Shown piece after piece: positions 53,796 to 62,909 of a stretch of DNA of 64,000 bases. Made by a program: the position numbers and the translations under genes. This DNA comes from Ruminococcus flavefaciens FD-1 (lineage in GTDB: Bacteria > Bacillota > Clostridia > Oscillospirales > Ruminococcaceae). Location of the stretch: assembly GCA_000174895.1 (NCBI GenBank), contig ACOK01000097.1, forward strand, positions 1 to 64,000, in the 5' to 3' direction. Each line of letters opens with the position of its first letter. Positions within the stretch are counted from its first letter, which is position 1. Under the pieces are notes generated by a model. That model saw only the letters and a list, made by a program, of their open reading frames with translations. It was not told the origin of the DNA and ran no database searches.

Positions 53796-54869
53796 ATGTT
53801 TGAAAAACTTGCAGCAATGGAAACTAAATATAACGAGATAAGTGATAAACTCTCACAGCCCGATATTGTCAGCGATAATAAACTCTATACCCAGCTGATG
53901 AAAGAGTACAAGAATATGACTCCTATCATCGAGAAGTACAGGGAATACAAGTCGGCACAGGCTCAGAATGAAGAAGCTAAGGAGCTTCTTGACGGCGGCG
54001 GACTTGACAGGGATTTCAAGGAGATGGTACAGGCTGAGCTTGAGGAATCCAAGGAAGCTATGGAGAATGTCACTCAGGAGCTGAAGATCCTGCTTCTGCC
54101 AAAGGATCCCAACGATGATAAGAACGTTATCATTGAGATCAGAGGCGGTGCAGGCGGCGAGGAAGCTTCTCTCTTTGCCAATTCCCTTTATCGTATGTAT
54201 ACAATGTACGCAGAGGCAAGAGGCTGGAAGCAGGAAGTACTCAGCGCCAATCCCACAGAGCTGGGCGGTTTCAAGGAAATAAGCTTCTCCATCGAGGGTG
54301 AAGGCGCTTATTCCAGACTTAAATATGAAAGCGGAGTTCACAGAGTCCAGCGTGTTCCCGAAACTGAATCTCAGGGACGTATCCACACATCCACTGTTAC
54401 AGTAGCTGTACTTGTGGAGGCTGACGATGTTGAACTTGAAATAAATCCTACTGATCTGAAGATCGACTATTTTCGTGCCAGCGGCGCAGGCGGACAGCAT
54501 ATCAATAAGACTGAATCCGCAGTCCGTATCACTTATCTGCCTACCAATGTGGTGGTTGAGTGTCAGGATGAGCGCAGCCAGCACAAGAATAAAGATAAAG
54601 CTATGAAGATCCTGCGCTCCCGTATCTACGAGGCTATGCAGCAGGAACAGAATGACAAGATCGCTTCCGAGAGAAGGTCACAGGTAGGTACAGGTGACCG
54701 CTCAGAGCGTATAAGAACATACAACTATCCGCAGGGACGTCTCACAGACCACAGGATCGGTCTTACCATCTACAGGCTGGAGGACATCCTCAACGGAAAT
54801 CTTGACGAAGTATTTGATTCGCTGGCAACTGCCGATCAGGCTGCAAAGCTGGCAAGTCAGGAAGAGTAA
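53796..54869 (+). CDS. prfA: Peptide chain release factor 1
   Basis: The 357-residue protein has the class I release factor motif GAGGQHINK (about 232) and the RF1 codon-recognition tripeptide region [14 protein letters not shown] (PET, about 188). It terminates translation at UAA and UAG. It is co-transcribed with tsaC, 4 bases downstream. Confidence 0.95.
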   Translation: MFEKLAAMETKYNEISDKLSQPDIVSDNKLYTQLMKEYKNMTPIIEKYREYKSAQAQNEEAKELLDGGGLDRDFKEMVQAELEESKEAMENVTQELKILLLPKDPNDDKNVIIEIRGGAGGEEASLFANSLYRMYTMYAEARGWKQEVLSANPTELGGFKEISFSIEGEGAYSRLKYESGVHRVQRVPETESQGRIHTSTVTVAVLVEADDVELEINPTDLKIDYFRASGAGGQHINKTESAVRITYLPTNVVVECQDERSQHKNKDKAMKILRSRIYEAMQQEQNDKIASERRSQVGTGDRSERIRTYNYPQGRLTDHRIGLTIYRLEDILNGNLDEVFDSLATADQAAKLASQEE

Positions 54870-54873
54870 GGTT

Positions 54874-55887
54874 ATGGACACTGTATTACTAAGTGATAGT
54901 GAGGCTGATCTTTTAAAGGCGGCAAAGCTTATTAAAGACGGAAATATCGTTGGTATACCAACAGAGACTGTTTACGGTCTCGGCGCTGACGCTTCCAATG
55001 AGGCTGCTGTAAGGAACATCTTCGCAGCCAAGGGAAGACCTGCCGACAATCCGCTGATAGTTCATCTTGCTGATTTTTCTCATGCGGTGAAGTATACATC
55101 ATCCATACCTCAGCTTGCCTACAGGCTTGCTGAGCGCTTCTGCCCGGGGCCGCTTACAATGGTGCTCCCCAAGAACGACTCAATTCCTATGGTAACATCA
55201 GGCGGACTTGATACAGTTGGCATTCGGGTGCCTTCTCATCCCGTGATGCACAGGATCATTGAACTGAGCGGCTGTCCCATTGCCGCACCTTCGGCTAATA
55301 CTTCAGGCTACCCAAGTCCTACTTCCGCAGCCCACGTTATGAACGATATGAACGGAAAGGTGGCTGCCATTGTGGATGGAGGAGAGTCCGAATTCGGCGT
55401 AGAGTCAACAGTTATAGCCATCGAAGGAGAGAGCACTGTCCGTATTCTCCGCCCGGGATGCATTACAAGAGAAATGCTGCTGGAGCTCTGCGATGAGGTC
55501 ATTATCGACCACGCTATACTCAACGAGCTTGCGGCAGGCGAAAAAGCTGCTTCTCCCGGTATGAAGTACAAGCATTATTCTCCCAAGGCCGACATAGTAA
55601 TGGTAGAGGGTGACCTTGACAGCTTTATTGATTATGTTTCAAAGCATGATCCGGAAAATACATTTTCACTTATTTATGACGAAGACGGGGAGAAATTCCC
55701 TTATAGATACATGACATACGGCGGCACAAGTCTCCAGCAGGCTCACCTGATTTTTGCAAAGCTGCGTGAACTGGACGAGATAGGTGCGGAAAAGGTTTTT
55801 GTACGTGCTCCATCTAAGGACGGAGTGGGTCTTGCAGTATATAACCGCCTGATAAGAGCGGCAGGATTCGAGGTGATAAGGATATGA
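54874..55887 (+). CDS. tsaC: Threonylcarbamoyl-AMP synthase (Sua5/YwlC/TsaC)
   Basis: The 337-residue protein has the YrdC domain (GNIVGIPTETVYGLGADASN, KGRPADNPLIVHL, SANTSGYPSPTSAAHV) and a C-terminal Sua5 domain (SPGMKYKHYSPKADIVMVEG). It makes the threonylcarbamoyl-AMP for the t6A base at position 37 of ANN-decoding tRNAs. ATG 54874 is chosen; the upstream frame overlaps prfA. The next gene starts within its stop codon (ATGA). Confidence 0.93.
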   Translation: MDTVLLSDSEADLLKAAKLIKDGNIVGIPTETVYGLGADASNEAAVRNIFAAKGRPADNPLIVHLADFSHAVKYTSSIPQLAYRLAERFCPGPLTMVLPKNDSIPMVTSGGLDTVGIRVPSHPVMHRIIELSGCPIAAPSANTSGYPSPTSAAHVMNDMNGKVAAIVDGGESEFGVESTVIAIEGESTVRILRPGCITREMLLELCDEVIIDHAILNELAAGEKAASPGMKYKHYSPKADIVMVEGDLDSFIDYVSKHDPENTFSLIYDEDGEKFPYRYMTYGGTSLQQAHLIFAKLRELDEIGAEKVFVRAPSKDGVGLAVYNRLIRAAGFEVIRI

Positions 55888-56531
55888 ATACTCTCAGCGA
55901 AGTCATGATAGTCGGACTTACGGGTCAGACAGGTGCAGGGAAGAGCACAGTTTCAAAGGTGTTCTCTGCTAATGGCTTCTCAGTCATCAACGCTGACATG
56001 GTAGCAAGGAAAGTTGTTGAGAAAGGCTCGATGTGCCTTGATGAGATCGCTGATTTCTTCGGCAGCAGTATTATTTCCGAAGACGGTTCTCTCAACCGCA
56101 AGGCTCTTGCCGAAATCGTTTTCTCCGACAAAGCCAAGCTTGAAACTCTCGATACCATTATATATCCTTATATCACAGGCGAGATACTGCGCCAGATAAG
56201 AGCTTTCGCAAGCAGCGGAGAAAAGCTCATACTCCTTGATGCTCCCACTCTTTTCGAGAGCCGTGCAGACGATTTCTGTGAGATAATCATATCCGTGCTT
56301 GCAGATCCTGATATAAGAGAAAAGCGCATTATTTCCCGTGACGGTCTTACTCAGGACGAGGCAAGAAAGCGTATGAATTCCCAGTATGATGAGGAATTCT
56401 TCATATCTCACTCGGATTATATCATCCACAATAACGGCGAGATCGATGCTGTTAACGAGATATCGAAAGAGGTATCCGACAGAATAAAGGACTTGTTTTT
56501 CTCAAAACAGTCTCCTGCGGTCACAGTATGA
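55884..56531 (+). CDS. coaE: Dephospho-CoA kinase
   Basis: The 215-residue P-loop kinase has IVGLTGQTGAGKSTVSKVF, INADMVARKVVEKG and LLDAPTLFES, with RRKR-like ISRDGLTQDEARKRMNSQ. It phosphorylates dephospho-CoA in the last step of CoA synthesis. The start overlaps the tsaC stop by 4 bases; a second Met (55905) at the P-loop is possible. Confidence 0.92.
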   Translation: MNTLSEVMIVGLTGQTGAGKSTVSKVFSANGFSVINADMVARKVVEKGSMCLDEIADFFGSSIISEDGSLNRKALAEIVFSDKAKLETLDTIIYPYITGEILRQIRAFASSGEKLILLDAPTLFESRADDFCEIIISVLADPDIREKRIISRDGLTQDEARKRMNSQYDEEFFISHSDYIIHNNGEIDAVNEISKEVSDRIKDLFFSKQSPAVTV

Positions 56532-56568
56532 CTGCACAGCAAATTACCCAAAGGAGAGTTGATGAATT

Positions 56569-57972
56569 ATGTCAGAAAAGAAAAAAACAGCAGAGAAGCT
56601 TGAAGAAAAGCTCCTTATGAAGCGAAAGAACGCAGCTGAAGAGCTTACTGCCAAGCAGATTAAGGAATGCGATGACTTCTGCGAAGGCTACAAGGACTTC
56701 ATGAATCGTTCCAAGATCGAGAGAGAAGCTGTTATCTACAGCGTTGAGCTCCTCAAGAAAAAGGGATTCAAGGAATACAAGGCAGGCATGAAGCTCAAGG
56801 CAGGCGATAAGATCTATAAGAATAACAGAGGCAAATCCGTGCTTATTGCTATTATCGGTTCTGCTCCCATTGAAGAAGGCGTAAGGCTTTGCGCTGCCCA
56901 TATCGATTCTCCAAGACTTGACCTGAAGCAGAATCCTCTTTATGAGGACACTGATATGGCTCTTTTCAAGACCCATTACTACGGCGGTATCAAGAAGTAT
57001 CAGTGGACTACTATCCCGCTTTCACTTCACGGTGTTATAATCAAGGCCGACGGAACTTCAGTTACTGTAAACATAGGCGAAGATGAGAATGATCCTGTTT
57101 TCTGTGTGACTGATCTTCTTCCTCATCTCGCTGCGAGTCAGATGACTAAGCCTTTGGCTAAGGGCATCACAGGCGAGCAGCTGAACATCGTTATAGGTTC
57201 ACGTCCATTCAAGGATGACAAGGCAAGCGGTTCGGTAAAGCTCAATATAATGAATATCCTCAACGAGAAATACGGTATCACTGAAGCTGATTTCATCTCA
57301 GCTGAGCTTGAGGCTGTTCCTGCATTCAAGGCTAAGGATATCGGATTCGACAGAAGCATGGTCGGCGCATACGGTCATGATGACAAGGTTTGCGCTTATC
57401 CTGCTCTTATGGCTACTGCCGAGTGTGAGGATCCGGTTCACACTGTTGTTACAGTCCTCACTGATAAGGAGGAGACAGGCAGCGACGGTAATACAGGTCT
57501 TCACTCCTCATATCTGGAATACTTCATACATGATCTTGCAGAGGCTCTCGGTTCAAACGGAAGAACTGTCCTCTCAGCTTCAGAGTGCCTTTCAGCTGAC
57601 GTAAACGCTGCATATGATCCTACATTCCCTGAGGTTAACGAGAAGAACAATGCCGCTTACATCAACAGAGGCGTTGTTGTTACGAAGTACACAGGAGCAA
57701 GAGGCAAGAGCGGCACTTCAGATGCTTCTGCTGAATTCACAGGCAGGATCCGCAGACTGATGGATGCTAACGAAGTTATATGGCAGACAGGCGAGCTGGG
57801 CAAGGTAGACGAAGGCGGCGGCGGTACAGTTGCTGCATATATCGCTAACCTTAACGTTGACACCATTGATCTTGGTGTACCTGTGCTCTCAATGCACGCT
57901 CCTTATGAGATAGTTTCAAAGATCGATACATTCATGGCATACAAGGCATTCAAGGTATTTATATGTGACTAA
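56569..57972 (+). CDS. apeA: M18 family aminopeptidase
   Basis: The 467-residue protein has AAHIDSPRLDLKQNPLYED (metal ligand His-Ile-Asp, about 106), FGHDD-like AYGHDDKVCAYPAL (about 266), DKEETGSDG (catalytic Glu) and SMHAPYEIVSKIDT near the end. It is a cytosolic zinc exopeptidase, dodecameric in relatives, usually preferring acidic or neutral N-terminal residues. GGAG lies upstream of the start. It ends the prfA operon. Confidence 0.9.
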   Translation: MSEKKKTAEKLEEKLLMKRKNAAEELTAKQIKECDDFCEGYKDFMNRSKIEREAVIYSVELLKKKGFKEYKAGMKLKAGDKIYKNNRGKSVLIAIIGSAPIEEGVRLCAAHIDSPRLDLKQNPLYEDTDMALFKTHYYGGIKKYQWTTIPLSLHGVIIKADGTSVTVNIGEDENDPVFCVTDLLPHLAASQMTKPLAKGITGEQLNIVIGSRPFKDDKASGSVKLNIMNILNEKYGITEADFISAELEAVPAFKAKDIGFDRSMVGAYGHDDKVCAYPALMATAECEDPVHTVVTVLTDKEETGSDGNTGLHSSYLEYFIHDLAEALGSNGRTVLSASECLSADVNAAYDPTFPEVNEKNNAAYINRGVVVTKYTGARGKSGTSDASAEFTGRIRRLMDANEVIWQTGELGKVDEGGGGTVAAYIANLNVDTIDLGVPVLSMHAPYEIVSKIDTFMAYKAFKVFICD

Positions 57973-57977
57973 AAAAG

Positions 57978-58008
57978 AAGCGGCTGACATTTCGTCGGCC
58001 GCTTTTTA
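57978..58008 (+). terminator. Terminator of the prfA-apeA operon
   Basis: AAGCGGCTGAC / GTCGGCCGCTT stem (one G-U-type mismatch), then TTTTTATT. Confidence 0.85.
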
Positions 58009-58062
58009 TTACTCTAAGTAAACTTGATATATATTTTCAATACAAAGCTTAAAAATATATAT

Positions 58063-58091
58063 TTGAAATATATGCAAAAGGATGATATAAT
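58063..58091 (+). promoter_or_regulatory. Orphan sigma-A promoter
   Basis: TTGAAA, a 17-base spacer and TATAAT on the plus strand. No plus-strand protein gene follows before a strong terminator about 100 bases on. Confidence 0.65.
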
Positions 58092-58097
58092 AGAAAC

Positions 58098-58195
58098 ATA
58101 GAAAGAAACCATTTCTATTAACAAGCCAATTCCTATTCCATCCCCTTTAAAAAGAATGAGAGACCTTTCCCCAAAGGTTTGCTCATTCTTTTTTT
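58098..58195 (+). ncRNA. Candidate small non-coding RNA
   Basis: The orphan promoter at 58063-58091 and the hairpin below define a transcript of about 95-100 bases without an ORF. The 5' part can fold (ATAGAAA / TTTCTAT), the middle is C/T-rich and single-stranded-looking, and the end is a long hairpin with seven T. Assignment is by promoter and terminator only; no known RNA family was recognised. Confidence 0.45.
58151..58195. terminator. Bidirectional terminator (candidate sRNA and LysR gene)
   Basis: AAAAGAATGAG / CTCATTCTTTT outer stem plus ACCTTT / AAAGGT inner stem, followed by seven T on plus and TTTTTAAA on minus. Confidence 0.8.
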
Positions 58196-59135
58196 ATTTT
58201 ATTATCTCGTTCTTGATCTTATCGCCGAATGTTATGAGTGTGTTGACACAATCCATAACCAGCGGATTAGATTCACTTGAACGTCTGTATACGATGATAT
58301 CTTTGTTTACCTGCTGAGCGTAGGAACATTTCTTGATGACGATTCCTGCTGTCTCCATGATAGGATTTTTTATAGGGGGCACCCACATGAAAGCATCTCT
58401 TACAGTTGCCATAATACTTACCTGAGAACCTCTGTCCAGTACGTTTATTCTCTTGTTGGATGAAATATCCTCATAGTTAGCGTTAACAGAAGCACGGCGA
58501 AGCATATCAGGCTCATTGATACCATTGTATATCTCAGGATATCTTTTCAGTTCTTCAAAAGGAATATCGTCGAATCTTGCCAGCGGATGTAACCTGTGTA
58601 TTGCAACGGCAAATCTGTATTCCAGAAGTACCTTGCTGATAAGATTCTTTGAATCGATAAGCTTTTCTGTCATCTCATAGTAATTCTCAGGTATACGCAG
58701 AACACCGACATCGTACTTGCCGATGCAGGTCTCGTTCATAACTCTGTTAGTGTCGCTTTCAGTCAGGTTTATCTCCATTTTTTCGGATTCGCCCTCATGC
58801 TTGGAGATAAATTCTCCGATAGCGGCAGTAATGAAAGAAGAACGGGAAATACCGATATTCATTGAAATTTCTGAGGAATTACGGTTAAGGTAGTCACGTT
58901 CAAGGCTGTGTATATCATTCACGATGGAAGTAGCTCTGCCGAGAAATTCTTCACCTTCTGGTGTAAGCACCATTCCGTTTGGGGTACGGTTGAAAATCTG
59001 GATGCCTAACTCGGTTTCCAGTTCTTTCAGAGCGATGCTGATATTAGGCTGTGCCTGAAAAAGCTGTTTAGCCGCACGGGTGATACTGCCTTCCTGTGCA
59101 ATAGCGATAACATACTCCAGCTGCTGTATTTTCAT
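58194..59135 (-). CDS. LysR family transcriptional regulator
   Basis: The 313-residue protein has an N-terminal HTH (MKIQQLEYVIAIAQEGSITRAAKQLFQAQPNISIALKELE...) and a C-terminal substrate-binding domain. ATG 59135 has GGAGG 7 bases upstream; an adjacent ATG (59138) is also possible. LysR genes often control a divergent neighbour, but here the upstream gene is convergent in orientation with other minus genes, so the target is unknown. The effector is unknown. Confidence 0.88.
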   Translation of the reverse strand: MKIQQLEYVIAIAQEGSITRAAKQLFQAQPNISIALKELETELGIQIFNRTPNGMVLTPEGEEFLGRATSIVNDIHSLERDYLNRNSSEISMNIGISRSSFITAAIGEFISKHEGESEKMEINLTESDTNRVMNETCIGKYDVGVLRIPENYYEMTEKLIDSKNLISKVLLEYRFAVAIHRLHPLARFDDIPFEELKRYPEIYNGINEPDMLRRASVNANYEDISSNKRINVLDRGSQVSIMATVRDAFMWVPPIKNPIMETAGIVIKKCSYAQQVNKDIIVYRRSSESNPLVMDCVNTLITFGDKIKNEIIK

Positions 59136-59269
59136 CATTTCACCTCCTTTATATGATGCGGAAAACAGGCTATGTCCGGCTTGCAGAAACATAGCTGAGG
59201 CCTCACATCGATTTACGAATTATGGAAAGACAGAGTACACATTAATGATAGTTACTCTATCACATTTTT

Positions 59270-59298
59270 ATTATAACACAGTATTTCAGAAAATGCAA
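59270..59298 (-). promoter_or_regulatory. Promoter of the LysR gene
   Basis: On the minus strand TTGCAT, a 17-base spacer and TATAAT, about 135 bases before the start codon, leaving a long leader. Confidence 0.65.
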
Positions 59299-59351
59299 GT
59301 GTTTTTTAAAAAAATCTTAATTTGTTATAATATATAACCTCTAAACTTGAT

Positions 59352-61574
59352 TTACAAAGATCTGATCCATGCTTTCATCTCGTCGATACCGAGGATACCA
59401 TATGCGAAGCCTTTCTTTACAAGCTCCTCTGGCAGGTATTCGTCGTATTTTTCAAATACGGGGACTTCTCCCTGATAGACGAGCTCCATGGGGCTGAATT
59501 CCACTTCCGCTTCTTCTTTGAGGATGCGGATGAATTCGTCAGGTGATACCTTCATGGTAAACTGTATATAATAAGGACGATAGGAGTCAAGCCCCCTCAG
59601 GCCCAGTCTGTCGGCACATCTCAGCTTGAGGAAACGCTCAACAGCGAAGAAAGCATAAGTGCCGAGCCATGGAAAAAGTGCCCACATATCACCTCCGAGA
59701 CACACGATAGGTGAATCCGTTATACATGAATTCCGTGCGCTCTGACGGGCTCTGTCAAGTCTTGTGACTGCGTTTTTCATCAGGTACGGATAGGATCTGT
59801 CCTCACGGAGCACCTGACGCATACGCAGGAGTATCTTTGTATTGATGTCACCGGGACAATCCCCGAAATAAGCAGGGACCTTGCCTTTGATCTGTTCGCA
59901 GTAAATAAGTCTGCGTTTGTGATCAACTTCCTCAACTATCCAGACATGGCCTGCAATGGCTATCTTTTCACCGACAGGCGGCGGCATTACGATAGTGCCG
60001 AGCTCCTGTGAGCCCCATCTGACGGTGTACTCTTCGTTTTCCTGGAATACCGCATAGAATTTGAAGCTGTTCACCATTCGCTCTCCTGCAAGTCCGACTA
60101 TAAGTCCGCCCTCTTCGGTCTGCTGAATATGTTCAGTTTCTATGAGGTGGCGCAGAAGCACTTTGTAGTCCTCCTGTGATATCCTGTGGAAGTATTTCAG
60201 TGACAGCACCTGTGAAGCAAGCTGACGGGGAGTGAGTTCGCCGTTAGAAGCAAGAGTGCTCATGGTCTGATGATAGAGAAGCGAGAAGGGGAGCCTGTCC
60301 AGTTTGGGCGGTTCGACCCAGCGTTCTTCAAGGTAGACCTGTATGAGCGCAATGCCCTGCAAAAGTTTCCACGGAACAGTTTCGGGAAGCATCGATCTTG
60401 GTTCGGGCAGTTCTTCACGGATAACGAACCACATCTCAGGCGGCAGCTCACGGCGTCCCGTTCTTCCCATACGCTGAAGGAAAGACGAAACAGTAAACGG
60501 AGCGTCGATCTGAAAGGCACGTTCAAGCCTTCCGATGTCGATACCGAGTTCAAGAGTAGCTGTGGTACAGGTGGTCATGTAGATGTCTTCATCTTTCATG
60601 GCGGCCTCAGCAGTCTCACGATATGCGGCGGAGAGGTTGCCATGATGAATCAGAAAGCGGTCAGGTTCATTTCTGGCTTCGCAGTAGGACCTGAGCGTAG
60701 TGGTCACGGCTTCGCATTCCTCACGGGAATTAACGAAGATAAGGCATTTTTTGCCTTTTGTATGTTCAAATATATAACCCATGCCCTGATCGGCGTATTC
60801 GGGAGCGGTGTCTGTTTTATCGTCGATGGCGTGGGCAGAATCGTCATTATTCTCATCGCTGTCGGCTTTATCCTGGGCGATATAGAAGTGCTCCATGGAA
60901 AGCCGCCATTTTACGCCTTTCTGCTGTATCTTAGGTATGACTGTGCCACGGCCTGTGCCTGAGGCAAGAAATTCTCCTGTAGCTTCAAGGTCGCCGATGG
61001 TGGCAGAAAGTCCTATTCTGCGAGGATTTACACCAGCCAAACGGGAAAGGCGCTCAATGAGACAAAGAGTCTGACCTCCACGGTCGCCACGCATAAGAGA
61101 ATGAACTTCATCTATAACGATGAACCGCAGGTCGCCGAAAAGCTTCTGTATAGCGGAATGTTTCCTCATTAGCATAGCTTCAAGGGATTCGGGAGTTATC
61201 TGCAATATGCCCGAGGGATTCTTCATCATTTTGCTTTTGTGGGACTGTGAAACATCGCCGTGCCAGTGCCAGACAGGGATATCCGCTTCCTCACAAAGCT
61301 CGTTGAGACGCATGAACTGGTCGTTTATGAGCGCTTTAAGCGGACCGATGTAAATGGCTCCCACAGACTTCGGCATATCCTCGGAAAACAAAGTGAGAAT
61401 AGGGAAGAATGCTGCTTCGGTCTTGCCTGATGCAGTTGAAGCGGAGAGAAGCACGTTCTCATCTGTATTGAAAATAGCTTCACCTGCGGCGGCCTGAATT
61501 GCTCTGAGTGATTCCCAGTTATTGCGGTAGATGAAATCCTGAACAAAAGGAGCATATCTGTCAAAAACGTCCAT
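59352..61574 (-). CDS. Lhr-like DEAD/DEAH-box helicase of a defence-like module
   Basis: The 740-residue SF2 helicase has Walker A SASTASGKTEAAFFP (about 44), PLKALINDQ, Walker B VIDEVHSL, LSATIGD, IDIGRLERAFQ and FLQRMGRTGRR (motif VI, about 377), then a long Lhr/BrxHI-like C-terminal region. It probably tracks on DNA. It begins 10 bases after the ATPase gene, so it belongs to the same operon as the DUF2791 and TerB genes. Confidence 0.83.
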   Translation of the reverse strand: MDVFDRYAPFVQDFIYRNNWESLRAIQAAAGEAIFNTDENVLLSASTASGKTEAAFFPILTLFSEDMPKSVGAIYIGPLKALINDQFMRLNELCEEADIPVWHWHGDVSQSHKSKMMKNPSGILQITPESLEAMLMRKHSAIQKLFGDLRFIVIDEVHSLMRGDRGGQTLCLIERLSRLAGVNPRRIGLSATIGDLEATGEFLASGTGRGTVIPKIQQKGVKWRLSMEHFYIAQDKADSDENNDDSAHAIDDKTDTAPEYADQGMGYIFEHTKGKKCLIFVNSREECEAVTTTLRSYCEARNEPDRFLIHHGNLSAAYRETAEAAMKDEDIYMTTCTTATLELGIDIGRLERAFQIDAPFTVSSFLQRMGRTGRRELPPEMWFVIREELPEPRSMLPETVPWKLLQGIALIQVYLEERWVEPPKLDRLPFSLLYHQTMSTLASNGELTPRQLASQVLSLKYFHRISQEDYKVLLRHLIETEHIQQTEEGGLIVGLAGERMVNSFKFYAVFQENEEYTVRWGSQELGTIVMPPPVGEKIAIAGHVWIVEEVDHKRRLIYCEQIKGKVPAYFGDCPGDINTKILLRMRQVLREDRSYPYLMKNAVTRLDRARQSARNSCITDSPIVCLGGDMWALFPWLGTYAFFAVERFLKLRCADRLGLRGLDSYRPYYIQFTMKVSPDEFIRILKEEAEVEFSPMELVYQGEVPVFEKYDEYLPEELVKKGFAYGILGIDEMKAWIRSL

Positions 61575-61584
61575 CTTTCACCTC

Positions 61585-62898
61585 TTACAGCTCAAACTCA
61601 GCAAATTCTTCGTCAACGTCGGATTCGTCAACTGAAGAAGCATGGGACATCTCATCGGATGCGATGAATTCGCTTATATTTATCTGAGGATTCTGATAAA
61701 CGATGTCAAGCAGTTCAATGAAGTCACGGATGACCTCACGGGGCGTAATATGGCTGTCAGAGCCTATACGTCCGAATTCAAGCTGAATGAATTTTATCAT
61801 ATCCTCCTGAGTGATGACCTGTTCATAGCCGAAAAGCTGAGCGTGTATATCCGCAAGTTTTTCAGTAAGGACAAGCATTTCCTCGTAGGTAAGGGGAGTC
61901 AGCCTTATTACGGGAGCCAGCATATCACGTACTCCCTCACGGCCAAAGCGTCCTTCTGCAAGCCGTGAGCGGAGAGCCTCATAGCTGTAGACTCCACGGC
62001 GTGTATCCTCGATACACTGAGGAGTGCCGCCCATGATGATCCCCAGATACTTAGCTTTTCCCTGGAGAGTGTCATTATACATGGTAAGTATTTTCTCGTA
62101 GTTGTACTGACGTGTAATACTGTTGGGCACTTTATATATATTCACAAGCTCATCGATAAGGATTATCAGTCCGTTGTATCCTGCTTTTTTGAGGAATACA
62201 GCGAAAAGCTTGATGTATTCGTACCAGTCGTCGTCGGAAATGAGAATGTTGATACCCAGTTCCTGTTTTGCCTCTGTCTTGGTAGAGTATTCACCTCTGA
62301 ACCACTTTACAGCTTTAGCCTTCATCTCCTCGTCATTGTTGATGTAGGAGCGGTAGTAAAGCGTAAGCAGTCTTGCAAAGTCAAAGCCGTGAACAAGCTC
62401 ATTAAGAGCGCCGATAACATCGTAAATCTTCTTCTCTACGGCTTTTTCAAATTCGGGAGTGTCGGGAGAAAGTCCGCTTTCTGAGGCGGTCTCGGTCTGG
62501 ACACTGCTTATCCATCTGTCGAGGATAAGTGTAAGCGCACCACCGTCAGGGCGTGTCTTTGTGGACATATTCCTGATGAGCTCCTTGTATGTGGCAAGTC
62601 CCTGTCCCTTTGAGCCCTGAAGTCGTCGCTCAGGGGAAAGGTCGGCATCCGCCACAACGAAATTGCGGTTCATAACATGGCTTCTGATTGTCTGGAGAAG
62701 AAAGCTTTTACCGCTTCCGTATCTGCCGACGATGAATCGGAAAGAAGCTCCGCCGTCCTGTATGATATCCACATCATGGAGGAGAGCATCTATTTCAGTC
62801 TCACGGCCTACGGTAATGTAGGGGAGACCTATTCTCGGCACAACGCCGCCCTTCAGGGAGTTTATCACCGCCGAAGCGATACGTTTTGGTATCTTCAT
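61585..62898 (-). CDS. DUF2791 / BREX-type P-loop ATPase
   Basis: The 437-residue protein has Walker A VGRYGSGKSFLL (about 59) and Walker B NGLIILIDELVNIYK (about 245), then IMGGTPQCIEDTRRGVYSYEALRSRL, the signature of BREX ATP-binding proteins (BrxD, DUF2791). In BREX type 2 a BrxD-like ATPase is paired with the BrxHI helicase; here the pair lies with a TerB-domain protein and no PglX or PglZ is in the window. The C-terminus is acidic. The role is inferred as ATP-driven DNA sensing or restriction. Confidence 0.78.
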   Translation of the reverse strand: MKIPKRIASAVINSLKGGVVPRIGLPYITVGRETEIDALLHDVDIIQDGGASFRFIVGRYGSGKSFLLQTIRSHVMNRNFVVADADLSPERRLQGSKGQGLATYKELIRNMSTKTRPDGGALTLILDRWISSVQTETASESGLSPDTPEFEKAVEKKIYDVIGALNELVHGFDFARLLTLYYRSYINNDEEMKAKAVKWFRGEYSTKTEAKQELGINILISDDDWYEYIKLFAVFLKKAGYNGLIILIDELVNIYKVPNSITRQYNYEKILTMYNDTLQGKAKYLGIIMGGTPQCIEDTRRGVYSYEALRSRLAEGRFGREGVRDMLAPVIRLTPLTYEEMLVLTEKLADIHAQLFGYEQVITQEDMIKFIQLEFGRIGSDSHITPREVIRDFIELLDIVYQNPQINISEFIASDEMSHASSVDESDVDEEFAEFEL

Positions 62899-62909
62899 TA
62901 TTATCTCCT

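Noticed and set aside
53853..54584. 243-residue minus-strand frame inside prfA
   Set aside because: Antisense shadow of prfA.
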